From: Branchiostoma floridae | Lineage: Eukaryota > Chordata > Leptocardii > Amphioxiformes > Branchiostomatidae | Length of the DNA: 64,000 nt | Assembly: GCF_000003815.2 (NCBI RefSeq) | Contig: NC_049981.1 | Span: forward strand, 14,236,217-14,300,216 | Reading direction: 5' to 3' | Shown: piece by piece, positions 21,883 to 31,906 of the stretch | Position numbering within the stretch: the first letter of the stretch is position 1 | How the letters are laid out: each line of letters starts with the position of its first letter | Notes under the pieces: generated by a model | Seen by the model: the letters and a program-made list of their open reading frames with translations, nothing else | The model's database searches: none | What the model was told of the DNA's origin: nothing | Program-made: the position numbers and the translations under genes

Positions 21883-23694
21883 ATGGCAGAACAAGCGATG
21901 GGTTTTTCTGCAAACATGCATCACATGTATCGCGACCTATCGGTGAGTTCACTGTCCCGTGGTCTTCAGACAGCATATCTCGTCATCAGCCTAGTGGTGT
22001 CTCTGGGATGCAGCTCCCTGCTTGTCTTCTTAGTCTGGAAGAAAGTATATCTACGTAAACCTCGGCACTTCCTTCGGTCTAATCTGGCAGTAGACGACAT
22101 GGTATTCGTTGCCTGCTTGATTCCCCTGGAGATATGTTTACTGTTCAGTCAGGACAGTAGGAACGACCATCTCTTCTGTTGGCTCCAGCTGATGGTTGCC
22201 TACCCCACGACAGCATCTATGTTTGGCACGTACCTCATGATGGCATTGGAACTGTATTATTTCATCTGCAAACCGTTGCACTACCGCGCAAAAGTCACCA
22301 CAAAACGCGTCATCATTGGCATATTCGCAGTGAGGACATTTGCCCTGGTTTTCGGGGTTGGACCCGAGCTTCTCGAACGACTTCAGAACTCCAGTGACAC
22401 CCTACGTTGTACTCCAGAGCCGATAGGTAGCACTTCTGTAGCGGCCATCTTCCTGAGCATCATCCAAGCTGGGATAGTGCTTTCCGTCCTCGTGATCTTC
22501 ATACTGTATAGCTTTATCTTCAAGGAAGCCAGGAAACAGCAGCAGAGAGACGAACATCGCAACCTGTGGCTCTGCCAGACCAAGGCATTTAATGTAATGG
22601 CGCCCCACATCACTGTTCTAGCCGTGTCTGTGGCATCTTTAATAGTTATGGTTGTCTCTATTCGGGCTTTCTTTACCCAAAACAAAAAAGCATCAGACTC
22701 GCTACTCATTACTGTGAAAGTATCCAAATTGTTATACCAGACCGTATCATCCATGGTCAACCCCATCGTCTACAGCTTCAGGCAGCCAGAGTTCCGGCGA
22801 GCTCTGAGGGAGCTGTTTGGCCGACCCGCCAATGCGCCTGTGGCCATGGCTCCAGCCCCCATACAACGAACACAGGATATACAAATGCCCATCTCTAGTG
22901 TCAATGATCCCGGTCAATGGGTATCAGACCAAGACTCCACATCAGCACCACCTCCTTCAGATGAAAGCGGACAGCATGGAGAAGAGCCACCTCCCAGCCC
23001 ATCCCAAACGCAGATCAAACTTACAGAGACAAACGTCCAGCATACACAACCTTCCACATGTCCCAGACAAAGACCCGGTCGAACTTCTACTCCATCCAGA
23101 ACACAACAATCACGGCCAACACTGAAAGAAAAGCAATCAGAGCAAACAGTTTTTCCTGAACACTGCGGCCAACGGGCGGTATTCATTGTACAAGCCGATT
23201 TACACCCCAGTCCACCATCGCCTCCTGAGTGTAGCGATCCACACAAATACGGGATGTCCAATGGGTCCACGCCATCATCAGAGGTTAGGATGTCCAATGG
23301 GTTCACGCCATCATCAGAGGTTAGGATGTCCAATGGGTCCACGCCATCATCAGAAGTTAGGATGTCCAATGGGTTCACGCCATCATCAGAGGTTAGGATG
23401 TCCAATGGGTTCACGCCATCATCAGAGGTTAGGATGTCCAATGGGTCCACGCCATCATCAGAGGTTAGGATGTCCAATGTGTCCACGCCATCATCAGAAG
23501 TTAGGATGTCCAATGGGTCCACGCCATCATCAGAGGTTAGGATGTCCAATCGATCCACGCCATCGACAGAGATTAGGACGGATGTGGATGCCATCAGCCT
23601 CTCTGACGATCAGGTCACAACTAAGAATCCAAAGCAGCAGCTAAAATCAGCGTGGCTTGAGAACAATTATATTGAGATAATTTATCAACTCTGA
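21883..23694 (+). CDS. Intronless rhodopsin-class GPCR with repeat-bearing C-tail
   Basis: A single open frame of 603 aa. The ATG at 21883 is the first ATG in frame, with only a GTG upstream. Seven hydrophobic helices lie at about 28-52, 65-87, 98-124, 141-160, 186-210, 240-262 and 274-296. Class A landmarks are NLAVDD (TM2 Asp), FCWLQ and LRCTPE (the likely TM3-ECL2 disulfide), PLHY after TM3 and NPIVY in TM7. The DRY position reads ELY and TM6 lacks CWxP, so coupling may be atypical. The cytoplasmic tail is about 300 aa long and Ser/Thr/Pro-rich, with nine perfect-length 12-residue repeats (about 458-565). Ligand and subfamily are not recognised; single-exon rhodopsin-like orphans are common in lancelets. 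Family assignment is firm; function is unknown. Confidence 0.9.
   Translation: MAEQAMGFSANMHHMYRDLSVSSLSRGLQTAYLVISLVVSLGCSSLLVFLVWKKVYLRKPRHFLRSNLAVDDMVFVACLIPLEICLLFSQDSRNDHLFCWLQLMVAYPTTASMFGTYLMMALELYYFICKPLHYRAKVTTKRVIIGIFAVRTFALVFGVGPELLERLQNSSDTLRCTPEPIGSTSVAAIFLSIIQAGIVLSVLVIFILYSFIFKEARKQQQRDEHRNLWLCQTKAFNVMAPHITVLAVSVASLIVMVVSIRAFFTQNKKASDSLLITVKVSKLLYQTVSSMVNPIVYSFRQPEFRRALRELFGRPANAPVAMAPAPIQRTQDIQMPISSVNDPGQWVSDQDSTSAPPPSDESGQHGEEPPPSPSQTQIKLTETNVQHTQPSTCPRQRPGRTSTPSRTQQSRPTLKEKQSEQTVFPEHCGQRAVFIVQADLHPSPPSPPECSDPHKYGMSNGSTPSSEVRMSNGFTPSSEVRMSNGSTPSSEVRMSNGFTPSSEVRMSNGFTPSSEVRMSNGSTPSSEVRMSNVSTPSSEVRMSNGSTPSSEVRMSNRSTPSTEIRTDVDAISLSDDQVTTKNPKQQLKSAWLENNYIEIIYQL
23254..23577 (+). 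repeat. 36-bp coding minisatellite in GPCR tail (9 copies)
   Basis: Nine 36-bp units, each encoding MSNGSTPSSEVR or a variant (S/F at position 5; N-V, N-R and T/I changes late). The period is a multiple of three, so the reading frame is preserved and the other frames and strand also stay open. The last copy is the most diverged. Confidence 0.95.
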
Positions 23695-25040
23695 CAAAGT
23701 AGAAAGTATTAATCTGTTGCTGTGTAACTTCGCGACATCACAACAGGACTCTTCACAAGCTATATGCAGTCACAAATGATACTGAACAATTTCGTTTCCT
23801 CTTAACAACATTGGGACTGAGATTCAAAATGGAATGACTACTGGACATCCAGGTAGGAAATCACATTCTAACTCTGCTTTTTGTCAGTAGAAAACAACTT
23901 TTACTTCCAAAACATTTTATGACATGACATGTGCAAATGGTGCAGACAAAATAGAGGGGGTGATGCCAGCATTGAAGACCAGTTGGAAACCATTTTAAGA
24001 AGCCATTTATTTGATATCACAATCACATGTATAACAATTTGCGTATGTAACCATATCGAGAGAGAAATGACCATGCTTGTATGTACGTGTTTTAAGGTAG
24101 CTAAACAAGTATACCTAGGGGCATTTTTCGTAGTACAGAAAATGATAGCCATTTAGGAGGTACAATGTCACGTGCATTTGCATACCAACTGCTTTCTTCC
24201 GTAATCGACATACGGATATTTTTCATGAAACAAAATGTATACGGTGCTTCATACCTGTAAATATTGTACATGCATGTAAAACAGGAGTACATGATTGTAA
24301 TACAGTCTAGGGAAAAACATGTAAATACATATTCAGCGCTTCTGGCACATGGTTAATACATGTAACGTTAAAGTATCACAATACTAGTACGCAAGAGTAT
24401 TTTGTCTATCAAAGACGGACAGGTCTTATAGAGAAATTTCCTTCACCAAACATTGAATATCTAATCAGAAATGTGTAATAAAAAGTTGCTTGTCTTGAGC
24501 ATGTGATTCTAAATACGAACGCATAAATTGGTAAGAAAGTTGCTGTTTACTCGATGAGAAGGTTAGCGAGGGTCATTTGTGTCTAACTAGGCCAACCCGT
24601 GCACAGCACTCGCTATCGCAGCACGGGTATGGGAAGAAGGTGGCGTCTTGCGTGGGTTGTTTGCGCCTCCTGCTTTTCTGCATATATCATCCCAGAAGGT
24701 CTCGTGTTATTCCACCACAGCATGTAAGTCCAAGTAGCACTACACAGTAATAAGGTCGTCACCTTTTATGAATTATTTTAGCTAAGCCTTGCGTGCAGAG
24801 TGCAGACATGAGGCTCAAACACATGAGCACTCGATATAAGTTCCATTCCATGAAAAATTTTGATTATGTGATTGCACACAGATCCGCCCACGTGCAATTA
24901 TTTTTCATGTAGTGACTGTTAATAACATAGTGGAGTGCACGAAAAATACGTGTTATGTCACTAATGTCAGGTGTACCCTTGAGTTGAATATCGGACAGAA
25001 TTCGTGTTTTATATTATAGAATAATATAATTTGTAGTGGA
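23695..25040. other. Convergent intergenic region
   Basis: This lies between the GPCR stop and the minisatellite at the end of the minus-strand gene. A hairpin CCCGTGC...GCACGGG is present near 24596-24626. No exon was found; both 3' UTRs probably fall here. Confidence 0.45.
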
Positions 25041-25372
25041 GGGGATTTATGGCTTGTGGGCGCAACTGGGAACGTGTTTTTTGTGAGGGGGTTTATTGCC
25101 TGTGGGCTCCACTGGGAACGAGTTTTTGTGAAGGGGTTACGGCCTGTGGGCTCCGCTGAGAACGAGTGTTTTGGTGAAGGGGTTTCTTGCTTGTGGGCTC
25201 CAATTGGAACGAGTTTTTGTGAAGGGGTTACGGCCTGTGGGCTCCACTGAGAACGAGTGTTTTGGTGAAGGGGTTTCTTGCTTGTGGGCTCCAATTGGAA
25301 CGAGTTTTTGTGAAGGGGTTACTGCTTGTGAGCTCCACTGGGAACGAGTGTTTGGGTGGATGCCTGCCCCTG
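25040..25372. repeat. Minisatellite (~45-bp unit, ~91-bp higher-order period)
   Basis: Repeated GTGGGCTCCA...GGAACGAGTTTTTGTGAAGGGG units; two alternating variants (TTGCTTGTGGGCTCCAATTGG and a GGCCTGTGGGCTCC type) give a 91-bp higher-order period, seen between about 25182 and 25272. The 5' end of the array (plus strand right side) overlaps the last codons and stop codon of the minus-strand gene. Confidence 0.9.
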
Positions 25373-25534
25373 AGGTTCCATGAGATGGCGGATCTCCTCC
25401 TCCAGCTGTTCCGGGGTCATATGAGGATGGATGCCGGGGTCGATCCCGGCCTGGCGGCACATGTCTGTCAGCGTCTCCACGTTAGTGGCCGACAGACGCA
25501 GATACCTGGGGAGGAGGGATGGATGGATCAATCC

Positions 25535-25569
<35 letters not shown>

Positions 25570-28500
25570 CATGAAATACGAACTACTACACTCTATCCTA
25601 ATATTCGAATGAAAACTCATCCGTGCTGGTAGAATCCATAGTACTGTTGGAAAGTTGAGCTTTGTTCCATCACAAAGGAAACAGTCAGCTTGAATTTTTT
25701 GTCGCTCTCGTACGTCGTCGAGAATCTTTCAGAAGCTCGACGAAGAATGTTCAATAAAAACGGCATCAAAGTGTGTTTCAAGCCACCAAGAGAGCTGAGG
25801 ACAAGACTCTGAAAGATCATAAAGTGCGGTGTAATTTGCCACATGCAGTGCGCAAGACAGACAATTACAGGGCCGTTTCCCGACTGAAACTTCATTCCGC
25901 GAGTGTTTCCCTTGTTTTGGAACAAAGGTCAACTTTTCCAACTACATGTACACTCTGTACTGCTGTTAGAGAAATTTTCGAGGTAATTCCATGGCTGTAA
26001 AAGCTATAACAGTTACATCCTTCCAATTGATTTTACGTTTCACTACACTTGAGGACTATCTATGGAAGACCATCCTCCATCTACAGACGACCATCTATGG
26101 AGGGGACCCTGCGCGGAGGTATCGTCCACGGTAGTAGTTTGTTCCGCCCCTTACCTACAGCTCAGCACCTCCAGCGGGTTGAACTCTGGGGTGGGCGGCT
26201 GCGTCACGATGGACGGGAGCTGGTTCATCAGCAGCTGCAGGGCCATCAGCTTCTTACGGTTCCTCTTGTTGACGGAGCAGACGGGCCCGAAGATGGGCGG
26301 GAGGCGCACGTTCAGATCTGTCGCCGGTCTGGTAGGATGTCTGGACTCTTTTACCAGTTTATGGAGAGTTTCCAGAGCTTCTGTGGACAACATGTGGTGG
26401 TACCGCTGCGCCTCTCCCGGCACAGGTGACGCTTTCGCCCTCCTTGTAGAGAATATTTCAACATGTACATACTTTTGAGACTTTAAAGTGTCAAACGGTT
26501 CTTATTGTATCTCCTAATGAATATTTTCTTATTGTATCTCCTGTAACAAAATGAGGACTGAGAGATCATGACAGACTTCACCTCGCAACACTAGGAATGC
26601 ATGTCATCATCTGTAATTTGGAGTGGCGTTCTATTAAATTCTTGCATAAACACTATCTAAATCTCTGGGTTGCATGGTTTATGGTTCGAATCTCGGTGTA
26701 CCAAGGCTCAAACACGATATTCTGAGTTTGGAAGCTCATGCTCGTCTCAAGCTGAACTCAATGGCAACAAACAGTATTCCACTAAAAATATCAAGAATGT
26801 GCCGTATTTCCACTACCTTGTATCTGCAGTGCTACTGTTCCCGGAACTGATGAGGCAGATACTGTGCCGACTGGACGCCAGCCCAGGTGCCTTTTTACCG
26901 ACCACAGTTGACATCGTGGACCTGCTGTCTGTGCTGAAAGACTCGGCTCCATCCCGCAGTTCCGCGCTGGAGGATGAATACAGTCCAGAAGCGCCGCCTA
27001 CCGATAGTCTACGAAACCGCTCCCCGGTAGCGATGCTTGCTGAGGAGCCCGCCGTGGAGGACATCGCACAGCGGCGGGAAACGCTGCCTGTCCCGCGTAA
27101 AGACGTCATCGAGTTTTCGGGATTCTGTGGACCGGGGAGGGTCGTTCTCGGGTCCATGAGCAGCCCGGATCCCGTCAGTTTGGCCACAGATCGTCCTGAC
27201 AGAGACTGTTGACTTTCCTCTGTAAAATGTTAAATAATCACACTTTTCATTGCCTTGTAGTGTCGACGTTTCTCTCAATCTTTATGTTAACTTTTAATTT
27301 ATATTTCTAAAACATCTTATACTTTTCGTTGATGAACGTTAAACCTCCAGATAATAAGACACGCCAAATATCAATTACTGAAGTGTCACTGACGAAACAT
27401 GACGGATGTTATCTGATCTGAAACGTCTGACCGTTTCCAAATCATACCCAGTTGGTTGAGTATTTGCTATTTGGCTATATTATATATTTTGGCTGGATTC
27501 TCTTACAATGTACAGACATAGATACTAAAGACATCGAGAGAAAGTCAGAAAACGCCGACTCTGTCAGTATGACTGATACGTCTACAAAACTCAACCAAAT
27601 CACTTATCATGTATCCATTAGCGGCTGCATTGGAAAGCTATCTACCTTGATCAATACCGGACGCGAAGGATTTGTAGTTGGCAAGAGAAGACTTGGAGAC
27701 TCCGTCCAGGCCCCGATAGCTCGTGGAGGGGGACTGCGGTCTCGGCCCGCCGGAGGGGCCCACATGGCCCGGTAAGAGGTGCTCCGGTAAAGACCCTCGT
27801 CTGGTGGAAGACATGACCCTTACTGAAGACGCTCTTGCTGAAGGTGACGAAGACGACGGTTCTACCAGACCGTACCTTAACCATAAAAAACAGTACCATT
27901 GAATATTTTAAAAAAAACAATATACATGAAATTTGCAGTCAGCATACGTTTTTTAGTTATCTTTTTTAAACAAAATACAAACAAAACGTTGTGGCATTGC
28001 ATTCAATATAAATTTAGTTTCTTTGACGCATCCAAACAGCGCCACAGAACGCTAGACTAAACGCACGAAAACAATATTCTGACGACAGATTAGAGACAAA
28101 ATTAAATAAAATCAATACGCGTCACAAGCACAAGACTAGCCTAGTCACTAGATAAACAGGCTTATTCTGAAACAGAACTTCTTCCTGTAACAATTGTACT
28201 AGAACGCAGCACTGGTATGATACGATGCCGTACTGGTTTCTATTCCTTCATTGCATGCCATCACGACAATTTTCACATGGGCTGAATGAATTTGAATGTT
28301 TTATTGATTCCTCCTCTATTTATCTGTCCCTTACCTAATTTTGTCCTGTTGCAGTTTCTCCAGCTGCCGCAACATTTCCCTCTCCTCTTTGCCGTGTGCC
28401 TGGAGCTAGGGTGACAAAACAAAGGTATATTCATAGAGACGAACATTCTGCGCAATGCCTCCTATGCAACCCAGGCCTAAGAAGAAATAGTCCTATTCAG

Positions 28501-28988
28501 GCACAGTGTTTTCGGCTCCGCCTATGAGACCTCGCCATCAAGACCTATGAGTAGGTGCGCCTGCAATTCCAGTGTGTGAGTAGTGTGTTTTTACCTTGTA
28601 TTTCTAGTCCATAGTTTCAGCAAATTTCACTGACGTAATATTTACCTTACATTTTGCTTTAAGATCGATTTCATTAATACTCAAATGGATACTATACTAA
28701 CATCTTTACAAAAACAGTTTTACATTTACTGCATGAAGCATACAAATGACAGAGATTTCAATGCATTTTAAAACCGCTAGATGTCTCTTGTACAACATGC
28801 ATAAGTTTACACCATGCACACTAAAGGTAAATTACATTTGATGTAGAAAATTAGAAACGTAGTAGACCTGAGAAACAGCTTTTTACCTGACTGTCCCTTC
28901 GCTGCTCCAGGTTGGCCTGGATGGACTTGAAGTGAAGTCTCTCCTTCATGTTATTCACGCTAACTTTTCTCACGTTCACTTTATCCAT
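25319..28988 (-). CDS. Unrecognised 426-aa protein, coiled-coil start and Ser-rich middle
   Basis: Six minus-strand exons: 28887-28988, 28335-28405, 27646-27875, 26817-27219, 26155-26442 and 25319-25505, all in phase (0,2,1,2,2). The start has a strong Kozak context (ACCACCATGG) with an in-frame TAA nine bases upstream. Residues 1-58 are charged and helical (LHFKSIQANLEQRRDSQ, EEREMLRQLEKLQQDK). Residues about 59-270 are Ser/Pro/Gly/Arg-rich and probably disordered. Residues about 280-410 look structured, with a KRNRKKLMALQLLMNQLP stretch and a final module LRLSATNVETLTDMCRQAGI...HPHMTPEQLEEEIRHLM. No family is recognised; no signal peptide or transmembrane helix is seen, so it is probably intracellular. 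The last 15 or so codons run into a minisatellite. The exon 3 acceptor (GGTTAAG) is the weakest splice site. Confidence 0.75.
25535..25567. repeat. TCAA microsatellite
   Basis: About seven CAAT/TCAA units in the last intron of the 426-aa protein gene. Confidence 0.9.
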
Positions 28989-29748
28989 GGTGGTAGATTA
29001 AAGTTCCTTCTCAGACGATAGCACAAAATTACGTCATATTCCTGGATGTGAGAGAATGTTTTTCAATTCAGAGTCAGTCAGGCACTTACCCCATCTACGA
29101 TCTTAAGGCATCTACCCCAATATCAGAATTGGAGCTTACGTTCAATGCAAACAGCTGTAGATGAATGATAACGGTATAGATGGGATTTGAGTCAGATTGG
29201 ACGTAAGGAATTTCACCTATGATAAACTATATGGCCTTGTACGTATGTATGTTTGTCCGTCTGATTTATTCATAACATCAAAGAGCTTTCTAGACATCAG
29301 TTCAAATATGGCTCAAAGGCTCAAATATGATAACCTTTACTACATCATGTGCCGGTATTGTTCTTCACAATGCCTTCTACGTAGCTTTTAAGTTTGTTCT
29401 GGAACAAAACATCAGAGCTTCTGTTGACCTTTTCCTTTATAGTCACAATATTTGCTGTTTATAGATCTACGTTTTTACTGTCTTTTCGCCATTTCGCACT
29501 CCTTCGACCACATCGGATATGAAATTAAGACCATACAAATAAAACACATTGATTGAACAAAATCCTTGTATATGAACTGCCCCCTCACACTCCATCGTAC
29601 ATAATGATAACCGTCGCACTTTTCTCACTGACCGATCTATTAGCAATATTCCTATATTCATCACCAGTCGCCTAGACTACAGCCGATGCAGCACACAGGG
29701 ACCGTAACAGAGACGAGTGTAAAAGTATCTGTAATTCATTGGCGCCAT

Positions 29749-29750
<2 letters not shown>

Positions 29751-29789
<39 letters not shown>
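29751..29789. repeat. AC dinucleotide repeat
   Basis: An uninterrupted (AC)19-20 run, upstream of the 54-bp minisatellite. Confidence 0.95.
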
Positions 29790-29793
<4 letters not shown>

Positions 29794-29862
29794 TACACTC
29801 GCCTACACACTATTTCAAATGCTGATATTCAAGATAAGAAGAGGCTAACATGTCTGTCCTTT

Positions 29863-30855
29863 GTGCTGACCGCAATCCACCCGTGTACGGTACACTGTCA
29901 GGCAAACCTGTCCTTGGTACTGAACGCCCTCCACCCGTGTACGGTACACTGTCAGGCAAACCTGTCCTTGGTACTGAACGCCCTCCACCCGTGTACGGTA
30001 CACTGTCAGGCAAACCTGTCCTTGGTACTGAACGCCCTACACTTGTGTACAGGTACGCTATCAAGCAAACCTGTCCTTGGTACTGAACGCCCTCCACATG
30101 TGTACAGATACACTATCAAGCAAACCTGTCCTTGGTGCTGAACGCCGTCCACACGAGTACGCGTACACTATCAAGCAAACATGTCCTTGGTACTGAACGC
30201 CGTCCACACGAGTACGCGTCCACTATCAAGCAAACCTGTCCTTGGTACTGAACGCCGTCCACACGAGTACGCGTACACTATCAAGCAAACCTGTCCTTGG
30301 TACTGATCGCCGTCCACACGAGTACGCGTCCACTATCAAGCAAACCTGTCCTTGGTACTGAACGCCCTCCACATGTGTACAGGTACACTATCAAGCAAAC
30401 CTTTTCTTGGTGTTGAACGCCCTCCACATGTATACAGGTACACTATCAAGGAAACCTGTCCTTGGTGCTGAACGCCGTCCACACGAGTACGGGAACACTA
30501 TCAAGCAAACATGTCCTTGGTGCTGAACGCCGTCCACACGAGTACGGGTACACTATCAAGCAAACCTGTCCTTGGTGCTGAACGCCGTCCACACGAGTAC
30601 GGGTACACTATCAAGCAAACCTGTCCTTGGTGCTGAACGCCGTCCACACGAGTACGGGTACACTATCAAGGAAACCTGTCCTTGGTGCTGAACGCCGTCC
30701 ACACGAGTACGGGAACACTATCAAGCAAACCTGTCCTTGGTGCTGAACGCCGTCCACACGAGTACGGGTACACTATCAAGCAAACCTGTCCTTGGTGCTG
30801 AACGCCGTCAACACGAGTACGCGTCCACTATCAGGAAAACCTGTCCTTGGTGCTG
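29863..30855. repeat. 54-bp minisatellite array, about 18 copies
   Basis: The unit reads approximately AACGCC(C/G)TCCAC, then GTGTACGGTACACT or ACGAGTAC variants, then ATCAAGCAAACCTGTCCTTGG and T(A/G)CTG. The period is 54 bp (starts at 29881, 29935 and 29989) with some 55-bp units later. Sub-variants cluster: a CCCGTGTACGG type at the left, and an ACACGAGTACGCG then ACGAGTACGGG type to the right. Open frames on both strands here arise from the multiple-of-three period and are not genes. Confidence 0.93.
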
Positions 30856-30991
30856 ATCTATATTTACGAATACACGCACATGCTACATGTCCTCTAACCT
30901 TTACGCGTTTGCACAGGAAACAGGCAAATTTTCATCTACACAGTTGAAAACACAAATAGATATACTGGAAAATGAAAATTCTGTCACCTAC

Positions 30992-31036
30992 CTGGTACAT
31001 GGACTCTTCTAACCCAAAGTCCGTCTTCAAACGTTC
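30992..31036 (-). other. Possible isolated 45-bp coding exon
   Basis: On the minus strand, a good acceptor (TTTTTCAG) and donor (CAG|GTAGGT) bracket 45 bp reading ERLKTDFGLEESMYQ in phase 0 on both sides. It lies about 2 kb upstream of the ATG exon of the 426-aa protein gene, yet that exon has an upstream stop, so the two cannot be joined as continuous coding. It could be an exon of an unseen gene, an alternative exon, or chance. Confidence 0.35.
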
Positions 31037-31906
31037 CTGAAAAATTTTATCTCTTCTTGCGACAAGTATACACATAGTTGGAGATTGGAGTATGACGTAA
31101 TAGTGTACTGAGAAGTATGGAAAATTGTGTTGTCTCTATGACATAACAAAAGCAGTCATACGCTTGAATCAAAATTGTGTTGTCTCTGTGACATCACAAA
31201 AGCAGCCATACCGGCAGGACGCTCGAGAAGTTTGTTTATTCGATGTTACACCGCTCTAGAACGTGTGCGTTCTTTACACATTGTTTACTCAATAATAGAG
31301 TACTTCTCCTTATGTCAACACTTCGAAGTCAAGGCTAGTGGTCTGATATCAACTTAAAACAAACATGTCGCTTAAAGTTTCTTTCATTTTCGATATATAC
31401 ACGTTGGTGTCTACTTCATTTGTTTGCATCCTTCTCCGTGAATAAGGTGACTAGTTTTTCTTCTTTGGGTTTTAGCATAAGATGGGATTCTACGTCCCTT
31501 GTATTTTCTAATCAAACGTCTACTGTTAGTTTGTTTGCTCGTTTGTTTGTTTGCAGTCAAGAGGAAAAAGGGATTCATAAAAGAACTCATAAAAGGATTC
31601 GGTCTTTCCTATGGCTACACCTACACCTACAGCTACATGAATGTCAATTCGTTCATCCGTAATAGTCCCTTATTTTCTTCAGCTCTATCCAATTTTCCCC
31701 TTCTCTTGGGGCCAAACGCGCTGCAAGCACAATAACACAAAGGTCAGACTTCGTGGCTTATCCTATGTAAACTGTTCTACAATCATTAACTAAGGCGTTT
31801 GACATCACGTGGTTGACCTGAGCTGGTTTACACCTGCCATACCCACGCCTACTTCTGGCCTTAGTTCCTCATAATAACGTTGGAGTTTAATCTAAACGAA
31901 CTGGAG
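31037..31906. other. Upstream region of FAS1 copy 2
   Basis: No exon or named repeat was identified. A short local duplication (AAAATTGTGTTGTCTCT(A/G)TGACAT(A/C)ACAAAAGCAG(T/C)CATAC) occurs at about 31121-31160 and 31170-31212. The region should contain the promoter of the second FAS1 gene. Confidence 0.5.

Noticed and set aside
22914-23594. Long minus-strand open frame (226 aa) opposite the GPCR tail
   Set aside because: Its repeats (DGVDPLDILTS type) are the antisense of the 36-bp coding repeat. The sense strand encodes an intact GPCR, and a period divisible by three keeps all frames open.
29686-30141. Open frames of 78-151 aa on both strands across the 54-bp repeats
   Set aside because: They consist of AC repeat and minisatellite translation only; the 54-bp period preserves frames without selection.
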